Below, piece by piece: positions 48,744 through 57,521 of a stretch of 64,000 nt of DNA. Both the position numbers and the translations under genes were made by a program. This DNA comes from JACCSI01 sp963815285. Its GTDB lineage: Bacteria > Acidobacteriota > Vicinamibacteria > Vicinamibacterales > UBA2999. The first letter of the stretch is position 1; the number at the start of each line of letters is the position of its first letter. The DNA lies in assembly GCA_963815285.1 (NCBI GenBank), contig CAWFGB010000005.1:372001-436000 (forward strand), read 5' to 3'. Under the pieces are notes generated by a model, which saw only the letters and a program-made list of their open reading frames with translations, was not told the origin of the DNA and made no database searches.

Positions 48744-50252
48744 ATGGGAATGCTCCGGCGCTTTGCTCTGACTGTTGCCGCCTGTGCGGCCCTACTGGCC
48801 GCCCCCCAAGCGACCTCGACGCGTGACGACTCCGAACTGCAGCTGCAGCTGGCGACGTTGTTATTCGAGGAAACCCGCTTCCACGAGGCACTCGAAGCCT
48901 TCCGCCGCGCCATCGACACCAGCGACAGCGACCTGGCGCTGCGCGCGCGTGTCGGATTCGTGCGCACAGCGCTGCGCATCGGGCAATTCCAGGATGCACA
49001 GCGCGAAGGCGCGTCGCTCCGGGCCAACGCGCCGCAGAATCCGGAGGCACTGTCGGCCTACGCCGACGCCGTGTGGTCGGCGGGGTTGTTCGACGAAGCG
49101 GATCAGGCATGGTCGGCGGCGTTGGAACTGGCGCCGGATTCCCCCCGTGCACGGCACGGCATCGCGCGGTCGCTCGCCTCGCGCTCAAAACTCGAGGAAG
49201 CGCTGGTCGAGGCGCAGGCAGCGCTCAAACTCGCGCCCCGAGACGGTGAGATCCACCACACCGTCGGCACCATCTACGAACGGATGGGGCGCTTCGAGCA
49301 GGCCGCGGCCTCGTTCAGCAACTACATCAACCTGTTGCCCAACAAAGAGCACAGTGACAAGGCAGCCTGGTCGCGCTCGCAGGTGCGCTTCCTGCGATCA
49401 TTCGCCGAACGGCAGCCCGTGTCGATCGACGAGACCTCGGCCACTCGTCTGCACACGGTCGACTTCCGGATCGTCGACGACAAGGTCCTCGTCAAGGCGA
49501 AGGTCAACGGCGGCCGGCTGCAGGACTTCGTGCTGGATACCGGGTCCGAGCAGACCACGATCTCGCGGCAGACGGCGTCGTCGGCCAATGTCCGGCCGAT
49601 TACCTATACGCTCAGTGCCGGCGTCGGGGAGGTCGGCTTGCGCGGCCTGCAGCTTGGGCGCATCGACGAGCTCGAATTCGGCACGCTCAAGGTGCTGAAC
49701 GTGCCGACGCTCATCAAGGCGCCGCCGCTTCGCGGCGTGCCCAAGAAAGAGACCGAAAGCTTTTCTCCCATGGCGCTTGGCCTGTCGATGATCATCGACT
49801 ACGGCACGCGCAAGCTGACCCTCGGCCGCAGCCTGCCCGAGGAAAAGGCGGACTTCCGCATGGACATGCGGCATCACCGCTTGTCGATGGTGCGTGGCGT
49901 CATCAACGACAATCACCCGACCTACTTCGTGGTGGACACCGGCGGAGAGGTCATCTCGATTTCGACGTCAACCGCCAGTTTGCTCAACGTCAGCATGCCC
50001 CGGAAGATCGGCCTGAAGGTGTATGGCACGTCGGGATGGGACCGGGACGCCTTCTTGATGCCGGGCGTGAATCTGAAGTTCGACCAGATCGCCTATCCGA
50101 ATTTCTCGGTCGTCGTGCTGAATCTGCGGGCGCCGAGCGTGCTGCTCGGATTCGATGTCGGCGGGATCGTCGGACACAGGTTCCTGAGCACCTTCCGTGT
50201 AGCGCTCGATCTCGAGCGCAGCGAGATGCGGCTGACACGCCCAGGCAATTAA
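48744..50252 (+). CDS. TPR protein with two retropepsin-like aspartic protease domains
   Basis: 502 residues. A signal peptide (LTVAACAALLAAPQA) precedes tetratricopeptide-like helices (about 30-200, e.g. EALEAFRRAIDTSDSD). Two retropepsin folds follow with the catalytic Asp in FVLDTGSEQTTIS (about 255) and FVVDTGGEVISIS (about 395). Each carries D-T-G, so an intramolecular dimer could be an active protease. It is exported, probably to the periplasm. A TAGAAT box (48716) and GAGG precede the start. The substrate is unknown. Confidence 0.9.
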   Translation: MGMLRRFALTVAACAALLAAPQATSTRDDSELQLQLATLLFEETRFHEALEAFRRAIDTSDSDLALRARVGFVRTALRIGQFQDAQREGASLRANAPQNPEALSAYADAVWSAGLFDEADQAWSAALELAPDSPRARHGIARSLASRSKLEEALVEAQAALKLAPRDGEIHHTVGTIYERMGRFEQAAASFSNYINLLPNKEHSDKAAWSRSQVRFLRSFAERQPVSIDETSATRLHTVDFRIVDDKVLVKAKVNGGRLQDFVLDTGSEQTTISRQTASSANVRPITYTLSAGVGEVGLRGLQLGRIDELEFGTLKVLNVPTLIKAPPLRGVPKKETESFSPMALGLSMIIDYGTRKLTLGRSLPEEKADFRMDMRHHRLSMVRGVINDNHPTYFVVDTGGEVISISTSTASLLNVSMPRKIGLKVYGTSGWDRDAFLMPGVNLKFDQIAYPNFSVVVLNLRAPSVLLGFDVGGIVGHRFLSTFRVALDLERSEMRLTRPGN

Positions 50253-50272
50253 CGCCTGACGCCTCGCCGGCG

Positions 50273-50758
50273 TTATCCGGCCGCGCGGTTTTTCTTTCTC
50301 GCGAGCCGTTCGGCCCGACGGGCGTGTGCCTGGCGGCTGCGTTGCTCATCTTCAGGCGTTCCCAGGATCAGCGGCGGCACGGGCTTCGGCGCGCCTTGGT
50401 CGTCCAGCGACACGAAGGTCAGGTACGCCTTGCTTGTGAGCTTGCGCTCGCCGCTGGTGATGCCTTCTGAGAACACTTCCACTTCGACTTCGAGTGACGT
50501 GCGGAACGTGGCGTTCACGCGGGACTTGAGGATGATGATGTCGCCGACTTTGATTGGGTGAATGAAGTCGAGGCTGTCCACGCCGGCAGTCAGCGCCAGC
50601 GAGTTCGTGTGGCGGTGGCAGGCGAGCGCGCCGGTGATGTCAATCATGTGCATCACCGTGCCGCCGAGAATGTAGCCGAGCGGATTCGATTCGTGGGGAA
50701 GGACGACCTGCGCGGTCTCGCTGGCCGAATCCTGCCAGCGCTTAGGAGAAAGGGCCAT
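50273..50758 (-). CDS. Acyl-CoA thioesterase, YciA/BFIT hotdog type
   Basis: 161 residues. Hotdog motifs: QVVLPHESNPLGYILGGTVMHMID, then DSLDFIHPIKVGDIIILKSRV and VEVFSEGITSGE. The C-terminal 30 residues are charged and rich in Arg/Lys. It cleaves medium- or long-chain acyl-CoA to free acid and CoA in the cytoplasm. A TACGCT box lies 7 nt upstream of the ATG (50766-50771) and no Shine-Dalgarno site is seen. Confidence 0.9.
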   Translation of the reverse strand: MALSPKRWQDSASETAQVVLPHESNPLGYILGGTVMHMIDITGALACHRHTNSLALTAGVDSLDFIHPIKVGDIIILKSRVNATFRTSLEVEVEVFSEGITSGERKLTSKAYLTFVSLDDQGAPKPVPPLILGTPEDEQRSRQAHARRAERLARKKNRAAG

Positions 50759-50842
50759 GGCTACCAGCGTAGCGCATGACCCTTGTTGGATCTGGACTGG
50801 CCTTCGACGCCTTGCTAAGTTCGGCGCCTCAGGGAAAGCTCG

Positions 50843-53800
50843 TTAAAAGTCGTACCCGATCCACATCGTGAACTTCGCGTTGCGCCAGTTGGAGCTGCCG
50901 CCTTCGCGCGCAAAGACCACGTCTTCCCATTCCTTGTTGAAGAGCGTGCGCCACGACCAGTCGAAGTGCACGGGAAAGCCCAGTGCGAAGGTCTGCAAGC
51001 TGATCCCGTAAGAGGCGCGGGAATCCACGAGGCGGAAGCCATCGATGATTCGTGGCTCGCCGTAAATCGGGACCGCGATGGGCTGGCCATTCGGACCGGC
51101 GACGACGGCGCTGCCAAGGAGCGGCGTTTCGACGGTCGTGTCGCTTGTGTAGATCTTGAAGGGCGTCGTGTCGTCGAACGACGCCGCACCAAGATTTGCG
51201 AATAGCGTGCCGCGAATACCGCCAAGGATGCCGATAGGCGTCGCCATCGCCTCAATCAGCGGGAAGCGCAACTCGGCGTTGAGGTGGAATGCCTCCTGGC
51301 CGACCAACGAAAGGTAATCGTAGCCGCGCAATTCGGAGTTGCCGCCGAAGTAGTAGAAGCCGGGGTTTTCGCCCCAACTTTTGTATCCCTTGCCGCGCAG
51401 TGCCAGCAGCCCAGACCCCCCCAGGCGGAAGTACTTGCGCAGATCGACATCGATCGTTTGACGCGCGAGCGTCGCGTCACCGAAGTTCGGCGCGTTCTCG
51501 TAATTGACGCGCATCGTGCTGCCGGCCAGCGGGCCGAACTCACGGAACACCGTGGTCTCGGAGATGAGTGTCACCCCGAGCGGCATCATGTTGCCGTTGC
51601 TGAATAACACGCGTCCGAACTGCTCCTGCTGGTACTCTTCCGATTCGGCCTGTAGTTCGGGCGAGTCGAATTCCTCGTTGTAATTTATGAACCCGCCGTA
51701 GAGCTCCACGCGCCGATAGCGGTTGAACGGGTAGATGGCAAACGCGGTTCCACCGCGCTGGGTCCGCGTCGCGACCGCGAAATCGCGATCCACGAAGCCG
51801 ACAAACGACGGGTCATAGAACAGGCCCTCGAGCGCGCCGTAGAAGAACTGGGTCTGCGAATAACCCTGCACCGCCCACTGCAGCCGCCGCTCGAGATTCA
51901 GGTAGCTGAGCGACAGCGTGCGGTACTGCGAGACCGACGAAGCAAACATCGTGAACTGCTGATCGCCGAGCACGTCGGTGAACGAGATCTGCGTCCCGCC
52001 AAAGAAGTCGCCGCCGCTGGTCACGCCGAGCGCCACCGGCGGACGGCCGTCCAGGAACATCTTCTCGAACTTGCCCTTCTTCTTCTGGTTCTCGCTGACC
52101 AGCGTGTGCGTCATCGGCGCCTGGAAGTCGATAACCGGTCCCGGAGCGCCGAAATCAGACGTCGCCGCGGTGGCCACCGGCTCTTTCCGGTCGAGAGTGT
52201 GCAGGTGGTAGTCGCCCTTGTAGAACGCGATGAACGCAATGCGCGGGTCCGCCGAGCCGTCGCGCAACACGGCGGGCGAGTAGTTGCCGCCGAGCGCGTC
52301 GGTGAACTGGCGGAGCTCGCCGCTTTGCATGTTGAGCGTCCACACGTTATGGATGGCGCCGTTTCTCGCCTCGTCCGGATCGACCGGCTTGGCCGGATCC
52401 AGGGCCGTGGACGTGAAGACCAGCGTGTCGGCGTCGAGGAACTGCGCGGCGCCCTCGTCATGCGTGCCGAAGGTAAGCTGCGTGCTCTTGCCTGACGCGA
52501 TGTCGAGTTTGAAGAGCTTTTCATTGCCGCTGATGCGCTTGAGATAGACAATCGAGCGGCCGTCCGGCGCAAAGGTCGGCGCGTAGTCCGCAAACTCATC
52601 GTTGGTGAGGTTGACGACTTCCTTGCTCTCGAGGTTCAGGCTGTAGATGTCGTTGATCAACCCGCGCGCGGCCGAAAACGCGATGGTCCGGCCATCCGGC
52701 GAGAAATCCGGCGACTCGGGCGCATCCACGGTCACCATCGGCACGCGCGTGTCGATCTTGCGCGTGATGACGTTCTGCACGACCAGCGAGCGGTCCTTTT
52801 CAGTGCGGACGAAATACGCGAGCCGATCGCCGGCCGGGGCCCACGACATCCACGGCACCGAGACGAAGCGCATCCCAGGCGTCGGGATCGATTCGAAGCC
52901 GAGGCTTTGATCGAATCCGGGCGTGAGACTGCGAATGACCGCGCCGTCCTTGGTCGATAGCAGCACGATGTCGAGCTCGCGATCACGGTTGTTGCCCGTG
53001 GCCGCCGCGATCAGGTCGCCTGACGGTGAGGGTTCGATCGAGAGCACGTTGGAGTATCGGGTCCGTTCCGGATTGGGCGCGAGGTTGCGACCGTAATCGG
53101 CCGGACGCTCCTTGTCGCGGAACGGCTTGAAGCGGTCCTTGAGATAGCGGTCGAACTGCTGATCCCATTCCTCGGCGTCCATGTCGAACGCTTCTCGAAA
53201 CGCGTTTTCGCCGCCGCCGATGACGCTCTTGCGCAGCGAGAAGACGAACTGCCGCACGCCTTCCTTGCCCCAGCGCGCTTCGATGAACTCGAAGGCGGCG
53301 TGTCCGAGGTTGTAGATGGTGCGGGCGTTGCCGAAATTGCCGTAGCCCTGTAGCTCCGACATCTTCGGGACCTGATCCGACACGGCCGCGTCGCGGACGT
53401 ACATCAAGTCGATCGGGCGCCACACGCCGGTCATGTAGTCCGACATGCCCTCGAAAACCCACAGCGGCATGTTCTGGCGCACCAAAGAGGTGGGGATGAT
53501 GTCGTACTGGAACTGGTGGGTGAGTTCGTGCACCGTGAGGCGGTAGAGCAGGTCGGACGGCTCGTCGAGCGGCATGACGATGCGGTAGCGGCTCGGTTCG
53601 GCGAACGCGCCCACGCCCTCCTGGGCCGCGCCGGGGATGACGTTCTGCTGCCAGAACTCACTCGCCGTCGAGAACAGAATCAGCGGCACCTTGAAGGCCA
53701 GGTCGTGCTTGAGCTCGGAGCTGACGTGCTGGTAGGCGCTTTCGGCGTACCCGGCAATCCTCTCGAGGTGAGGCTCGATCTCCGGGTAGTAGTAGATCTC

Positions 53801-53983
53801 GAAGTGATCGGTCTCGTAGATTCGCCAGTCGAAGTTGTCGTAGCGGATCTGGTTCTTGCCGAAATACGGAATGTAATCCGTCTGGGCGGAGGCCGTCGCG
53901 GCTGGCCCGGCAATGGCGCCTAGTGCGAACAGGACGGTCACTAGCCGCCGCAACAACGACCGGCCCGGCATGACGATATTCAT
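50843..53983 (-). CDS. Zinc peptidase-like / beta-propeller / surface-antigen fusion protein
   Basis: 1046 residues from ATG 53983 (GGGAG upstream, then a signal peptide FALGAIAGPAATASAQ). An N-terminal peptidase MA-like domain shows HELTH (HExxH) at about 152-156 and WVFEGMSDYMTG with a Glu that can complete the zinc site. WD40/PD40-type blades follow (PDFSPDGRTIAFSAARG, YAPTFAPDGRSIVYLKR) at about 330-640. The last ~350 residues are a barrel-like region (ELRGYDYLSLVGQEAFHLNAELRFPLIE, cut to NSELRGYDYLSLVG) with terminal Phe, as in Omp85/bacterial surface antigens. One chain thus appears to join protease, propeller and outer-membrane barrel. Confidence 0.88.
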   Translation of the reverse strand: MNIVMPGRSLLRRLVTVLFALGAIAGPAATASAQTDYIPYFGKNQIRYDNFDWRIYETDHFEIYYYPEIEPHLERIAGYAESAYQHVSSELKHDLAFKVPLILFSTASEFWQQNVIPGAAQEGVGAFAEPSRYRIVMPLDEPSDLLYRLTVHELTHQFQYDIIPTSLVRQNMPLWVFEGMSDYMTGVWRPIDLMYVRDAAVSDQVPKMSELQGYGNFGNARTIYNLGHAAFEFIEARWGKEGVRQFVFSLRKSVIGGGENAFREAFDMDAEEWDQQFDRYLKDRFKPFRDKERPADYGRNLAPNPERTRYSNVLSIEPSPSGDLIAAATGNNRDRELDIVLLSTKDGAVIRSLTPGFDQSLGFESIPTPGMRFVSVPWMSWAPAGDRLAYFVRTEKDRSLVVQNVITRKIDTRVPMVTVDAPESPDFSPDGRTIAFSAARGLINDIYSLNLESKEVVNLTNDEFADYAPTFAPDGRSIVYLKRISGNEKLFKLDIASGKSTQLTFGTHDEGAAQFLDADTLVFTSTALDPAKPVDPDEARNGAIHNVWTLNMQSGELRQFTDALGGNYSPAVLRDGSADPRIAFIAFYKGDYHLHTLDRKEPVATAATSDFGAPGPVIDFQAPMTHTLVSENQKKKGKFEKMFLDGRPPVALGVTSGGDFFGGTQISFTDVLGDQQFTMFASSVSQYRTLSLSYLNLERRLQWAVQGYSQTQFFYGALEGLFYDPSFVGFVDRDFAVATRTQRGGTAFAIYPFNRYRRVELYGGFINYNEEFDSPELQAESEEYQQEQFGRVLFSNGNMMPLGVTLISETTVFREFGPLAGSTMRVNYENAPNFGDATLARQTIDVDLRKYFRLGGSGLLALRGKGYKSWGENPGFYYFGGNSELRGYDYLSLVGQEAFHLNAELRFPLIEAMATPIGILGGIRGTLFANLGAASFDDTTPFKIYTSDTTVETPLLGSAVVAGPNGQPIAVPIYGEPRIIDGFRLVDSRASYGISLQTFALGFPVHFDWSWRTLFNKEWEDVVFAREGGSSNWRNAKFTMWIGYDF

Positions 53984-54247
53984 GGACCTACTCCCTGGCA
54001 GGCATCTTATTACTGGTTGCCCTCGCGCGCTCACGTGCGACTACACCACTCTATAACCACTCGCGGCTCGAGGCGTTGTGGCGCGAGCAAATTCTGGACC
54101 GGCACGGTTGTCCTCCCGACGGGACGCTGCGGGGCTGCGTAGGACCTGGGCCCATCACAGATGCCCCCTTCGGTGGACGCTGGGTTTCGGAGGTGTGTCC
54201 GGCATCTATCCCCAGCGAAGGCGCCGCGAATAAGGCAAAATAGGGTG

Positions 54248-54862
54248 ATGGACCAGCCAAGCTCGAAGATCCGCCTGGTGGCGATGGCTGCCACCGCCAT
54301 CGCTCTGCTCGCCATCAGCGTGCCGTTCATCTTTGAAGGACACCTCGAAGCCGAGCCCACCGCGAATGAGGCGCTGGCCCCGGTCGCCTCGCACGACGCG
54401 CCGGCACTGAGCGACGAGGCTCAGGGCGGTTCGTGCATGGTGGACGCCAAGCCTGCGAGCCTGAATTTCACGATGCCCGATCTGCAAGGCAAGGACGTCG
54501 CCCTGTCGTCGTTCAAAGGCAAGGTCATCCTGCTCAACTTCTGGGCGACATGGTGCGGCCCCTGCAAGGCCGAGATCCCCGGATTCGTCGAACTCCAGGA
54601 TCAGTACGGCAAGGATGGGCTCGTGGTCGTCGGCTACTCGGTTGACGACGACGCGCCGAAAGCCAAGGCGTTCGCCGATCAGTTCAAGATGAACTATCCG
54701 GTTCTGCTCGGCCTCGGTCGCGAAGACGTGCAGGACGCGTTTGGCCCCATCTGGGGAATTCCTGCGTCGTTCATCATCAGCCGCGACGGTCGCGTCTGCC
54801 AGAAGCATCTCGGTATCGCGCCGAAGGCGGTCTTCGAGAAGGAAATCAAGGCGCTGCTCTAG
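54248..54862 (+). CDS. TlpA/ResA-like thioredoxin-fold protein
   Basis: 204 residues. A membrane anchor (IRLVAMAATAIALLAISVPFIF) is followed by a linker and the thioredoxin fold with LLNFWATWCGPCKAEIPG (active-site WCGPC) at about residue 100. It is the membrane-tethered reductase type that acts in the periplasm, for example in cytochrome c or copper protein maturation. The start codon is preceded by CAAAAT-N6 and no ribosome site. No cytochrome genes lie beside it. Confidence 0.9.
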   Translation: MDQPSSKIRLVAMAATAIALLAISVPFIFEGHLEAEPTANEALAPVASHDAPALSDEAQGGSCMVDAKPASLNFTMPDLQGKDVALSSFKGKVILLNFWATWCGPCKAEIPGFVELQDQYGKDGLVVVGYSVDDDAPKAKAFADQFKMNYPVLLGLGREDVQDAFGPIWGIPASFIISRDGRVCQKHLGIAPKAVFEKEIKALL

Positions 54863-54914
54863 CGATCGGTCGGCGCCGCGCGCGCGAAGGGCTGTAGTAT
54901 GATCCAAACAGCCC

Positions 54915-55139
54915 ATGTTGAAAGGTTTCACACACGCGCGTCTTGCTTGCGGCTGCCGCGTGTCATTTCGCGAAGGCACCACCGGCAGCCCAGTCACGGT
55001 CGTGGTCGATCAGCCGGCGCCGGGCTGCATCAATCCTCTCCACGTAAAGGGTCTTCCGCTCTACGACTACCGCGAAGCGCTGCGTCCCTCGACGCGGCTC
55101 GGGCCTGTGCTCGACGCGGACTTCGAAGAAGAAAACTAG
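54915..55139 (+). CDS. Small conserved-looking hypothetical protein
   Basis: 74 residues (MLKGFTHARLACGCRVSFR...). Cysteines at 12, 14 and 38, and a charged acidic tail (DADFEEEN). It shows no signal or membrane segment. TAGTAT (54895-54900) lies 14 nt before the ATG. The stop TAG is at 55137-55139, overlapping the stop of the convergent ribbon-helix-helix gene within one CTAG, which argues that both genes are real. No function is assigned. Confidence 0.6.
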   Translation: MLKGFTHARLACGCRVSFREGTTGSPVTVVVDQPAPGCINPLHVKGLPLYDYREALRPSTRLGPVLDADFEEEN

Positions 55140-55300
55140 CGGGGTTTTTCGTCGTTCAGGCGGCCCGCTTCCCGAAGCGTGCGGCGGAGGACGAACTCGA
55201 TCTGCGCGTTCAGGCTGCGCAAGTCGTCGTCCGCCCACCGCTGCATCGCCTCTAGCAGCTTCGGGTCGATCCGGAGAAGAAACGCCTTCCGATCTGACAT
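55136..55300 (-). CDS. Small ribbon-helix-helix (Arc-like) protein
   Basis: 54 residues, read directly from the minus strand (MSDRKAFLLRIDPKLLEAMQ, then RWADDDLRSLNAQIEFVLRR). The pattern AFLLRIDP beta strand followed by two helices and NAQIEFVLRRTLREAG is that of Arc/MetJ-type DNA-binding dimers. It starts 4 nt after the stop of the SPFH gene, so the two are probably co-transcribed. Similar small proteins accompany SPFH genes in other phyla. Function unproven. Confidence 0.82.
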   Translation of the reverse strand: MSDRKAFLLRIDPKLLEAMQRWADDDLRSLNAQIEFVLRRTLREAGRLNDEKPR

Positions 55301-55304
55301 CGGC

Positions 55305-56174
55305 CTACTGATAGATGGTGCCCGTGTTCAGGATCGGCTGGGCGCCGCGCTCCCCGCAGAGCACCACGAGCAGGTTGCTCACCATCGCGGCCTTGCGCTC
55401 GTCGTCGAGTTGCACGATCTCCTTCTGCGACAGCATGTCGAGCGCCATTTCGACCATGCCGACGGCTCCCTCGACGATGCGCTGTCGTGCCGCGATGATG
55501 GCGCCGGCTTGTTGACGCTGCAGCATGGCCGCGGCAATTTCGGGCGCGTAGGCGAGATGGCTGATGCGCGCCTCGATGACATCCACGCCCGCCTTGGCAA
55601 GGCGCTCCTGAATCTCTCGCTTGAGATGATCGGCGACCGCGTTAGTGTGGCCGCGCAGCGAGATGAGATGCTCGTCGTGCGCGTCGTAGGGATAGCTCGT
55701 CGTCAGATTGCGCAGCGCCGATTCGGACTGCACGTGCACGTAGTTTTCGTAGTCGTCCACCTCGAACACGGCCTCCGCCGTTTCGACCACTTTCCAGACG
55801 ACGACGGCGGCGATCTCGATGGGGTTGCCGTCGCTGTCGTTGACCTTGAGCCGGCCGCTCTCGAAGTTGCGCACGCGCAATGAGACGGCTTTCTTCATCA
55901 GCAGCGGGTTGGCCCAGCGCAGGCCCTGCACTTTCGCGGTGCCGCTGTAGGCGCCGAACAACTGCAGCACCTTCCCCTGATTCGGGTGGACCATGAAGGC
56001 GCCGAACATCAGGAACGTGATCGCGGTGAGGCCGATCGACGTCAGGATGATGGAGACAGGGTTTCGCGCCTGAATCGCCGTGACGAGGAGCCAGATGAGC
56101 GCGCCTTCCGCCACGAGCAGGGTGAGCAGGACAGGGATACCGGGCAGGCCGTTGTATTCGCGTTCGCGAATCAT
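55305..56174 (-). CDS. SPFH/Band 7 membrane protein
   Basis: 289 residues behind AAGGAGG. Two membrane helices at the N-terminus (IPVLLTLLVAEGALIWLLV and ILTSIGLTAITFLMFGAFMV) are followed by the SPFH domain (about 70-230: NFESGRLKVNDSDGNPIEIAA and VVWKVVETAEAVFEVDDYEN, both trimmed here to characteristic blocks) and a helix with GVDVIEARISHLAYAPEIAAAML. This is the stomatin/prohibitin-like fold that scaffolds membrane microdomains. Its partner gene encodes a ribbon-helix-helix protein. Confidence 0.93.
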   Translation of the reverse strand: MIREREYNGLPGIPVLLTLLVAEGALIWLLVTAIQARNPVSIILTSIGLTAITFLMFGAFMVHPNQGKVLQLFGAYSGTAKVQGLRWANPLLMKKAVSLRVRNFESGRLKVNDSDGNPIEIAAVVVWKVVETAEAVFEVDDYENYVHVQSESALRNLTTSYPYDAHDEHLISLRGHTNAVADHLKREIQERLAKAGVDVIEARISHLAYAPEIAAAMLQRQQAGAIIAARQRIVEGAVGMVEMALDMLSQKEIVQLDDERKAAMVSNLLVVLCGERGAQPILNTGTIYQ

Positions 56175-56212
56175 GGGGGCGTTCCTCCTTGAGATAGCTA
56201 AGTGATATCATT

Positions 56213-56714
56213 TTGCTAGCTCGAGAGTCAAATTACGCAGATTCTTGGGGGATTTCGCAGAATCTGGTATCCGCAGATTGCGCAGATTACGCAGATTCTC
56301 TGCTTCCCTCACCTCGCCTCTTTTCTCCCCATCGCCTCGCCTCACCTCACGCCACATCACCTTGCCCGCATCACCTCGCCTCGCCTCGACCTCACCTCAC
56401 TCACCTGACTCATCTCACTCATCTCATCTCACCTCACCTCACCTCACCTCACCTCGCCCTCGCCTCGTCGCTCCTTCTCTGGGCCTTGGCTGTGCTGTGC
56501 TTCGCTTCATTTCAGTTCCAGCCGGCGCCATCTCTAACCTCCAACGGCATGGCAACTTGATTCCCAACGCCTCTCATTGTTCTAGTTCGCAGAAAGTGCC
56601 ACGACGAGAGGTTCAGTTCGTCGCAGGAACTGAAATTGTCCGCGAGGCCTGGCCGCGAGATCATCGGAATCGCGCCTGGATAGCGACGGCACGCCGGCTG
56701 CACATGGTGGCGCC
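56213..56714. repeat. Repeat-rich intergenic stretch: GCAGATT and CTCAC tracts
   Basis: No supportable gene. 56235-56305 holds several GCAGATT units (e.g. CGCAGATTGCGCAGATTACG). 56314-56470 is a low-complexity tract of CTCAC/CCTCG pentamers on the plus strand. The last part is unremarkable and leads to the GxxExxY gene. Confidence 0.7.
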
Positions 56715-57143
56715 ATGGAGACCAATCATCGCGATCCACAGACCTACGCGATCATCGGTGCGGCGATGGAGGTGCATCGGGAGTTGGGATGCGGATATCT
56801 CGAGCCGGTGTATGTCGAAGCGCTCGAGATCGAGTTGTATGCGCGCCGCATTCCGTACCGCCGCGAAGTGAACTTGCCCATCACGTACAAAGGGCACCTG
56901 CTGAAAAGGTTCTATCGAGTGGACTTCATCTGTCACGACGAGGTGCTGGTCGAACTCAAAGCACTCCAGTCGCTCGGGCCGATCGAGGAGGCACAGCTAA
57001 TCAACTACCTCTGCGCCGCCAGACGCGCCCGCGGTCTGCTGCTCAACTTCGGCACGAGGAGCCTGCAGTATAAACGTCGCGTGTGGCGGTACGAACCGGA
57101 GAACCCGGCACCCGGTGAGGGGCCTGAGGCATCGAGTAGGTGA
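56715..57143 (+). CDS. GxxExxY-family protein (PD-(D/E)xK-like)
   Basis: 142 residues. The family motif is GCGYLEPVY (G-x2-E-x2-Y) at about residue 26, with VHRELG just before it. The C-terminal half has VDFICHDEVLVELKAL, the Asp-x(n)-Glu-x-Lys arrangement of PD-(D/E)xK nucleases, then LINYLCAARRARGLLLNFG. The family is often found singly and in many copies per genome. It lies between oppositely oriented GCAGATT repeat clusters, suggesting that it moves or is maintained as a unit. Function unknown. Confidence 0.88.
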   Translation: METNHRDPQTYAIIGAAMEVHRELGCGYLEPVYVEALEIELYARRIPYRREVNLPITYKGHLLKRFYRVDFICHDEVLVELKALQSLGPIEEAQLINYLCAARRARGLLLNFGTRSLQYKRRVWRYEPENPAPGEGPEASSR

Positions 57144-57521
57144 GCGCGTTTGAGCGATGGGTTATCGAGCCGGTCCCTGCGCGACGACGCACGGCCTGTC
57201 CCTGCGCGCGACGAAGCACGGTCTGTCCTGCGCGACGCTGTCCCTGCGCGAACTGTCTCCGCGCGACGACGCACGGCCTGTCCCTGCGTGACGCACGGCC
57301 TGTCCCCGCGTGAATGCGTGGCGCACCGCCCCTGAGCCGTAATGGATTATTGAGCCGCAGTCGGCCATTGAGTGGCGAGCCACAATCGCATTGAGCGGCG
57401 GTCGGTCGGCGATTGAGCTGCGGTCGGTCGCTAATTGAGCCGCGGTCCTGGCAATTGAGCCGCAGACAAACCGCAATCTGCGCAATCTGCGCAATCTGCG
57501 GATAATCCTCAATCTGCGTAA
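57144..57521. repeat. Imperfect tandem repeats between the GxxExxY gene and the EEP phosphatase gene
   Basis: No gene is supported. 57165-57310 holds imperfect copies of a GCACGGCCTGTCCCTGCG-type unit. 57340-57465 holds repeats of ATTGAGCCGCGGTCG type. 57470-57515 holds AATCTGCGC units, the reverse complement of the GCAGATT motif found at 56.2 kb. Confidence 0.65.

Noticed and set aside
54899..55255. Alternative plus-strand frame overlapping the 74-residue protein
   Set aside because: The 74-residue frame has Cys and charged residues in a coherent order and ends in the shared CTAG; the alternative is Arg/Ala/Leu-rich and runs across the ribbon-helix-helix gene.
55136..55300. Possible toxin-antitoxin pair from the ribbon-helix-helix gene
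   Set aside because: No toxin-like partner is adjacent; the neighbour is an SPFH membrane protein and the convergent small gene has no toxin motif.
56314..56470. CRISPR-like array
   Set aside because: Units are pentamers without spacers and no cas gene is present.
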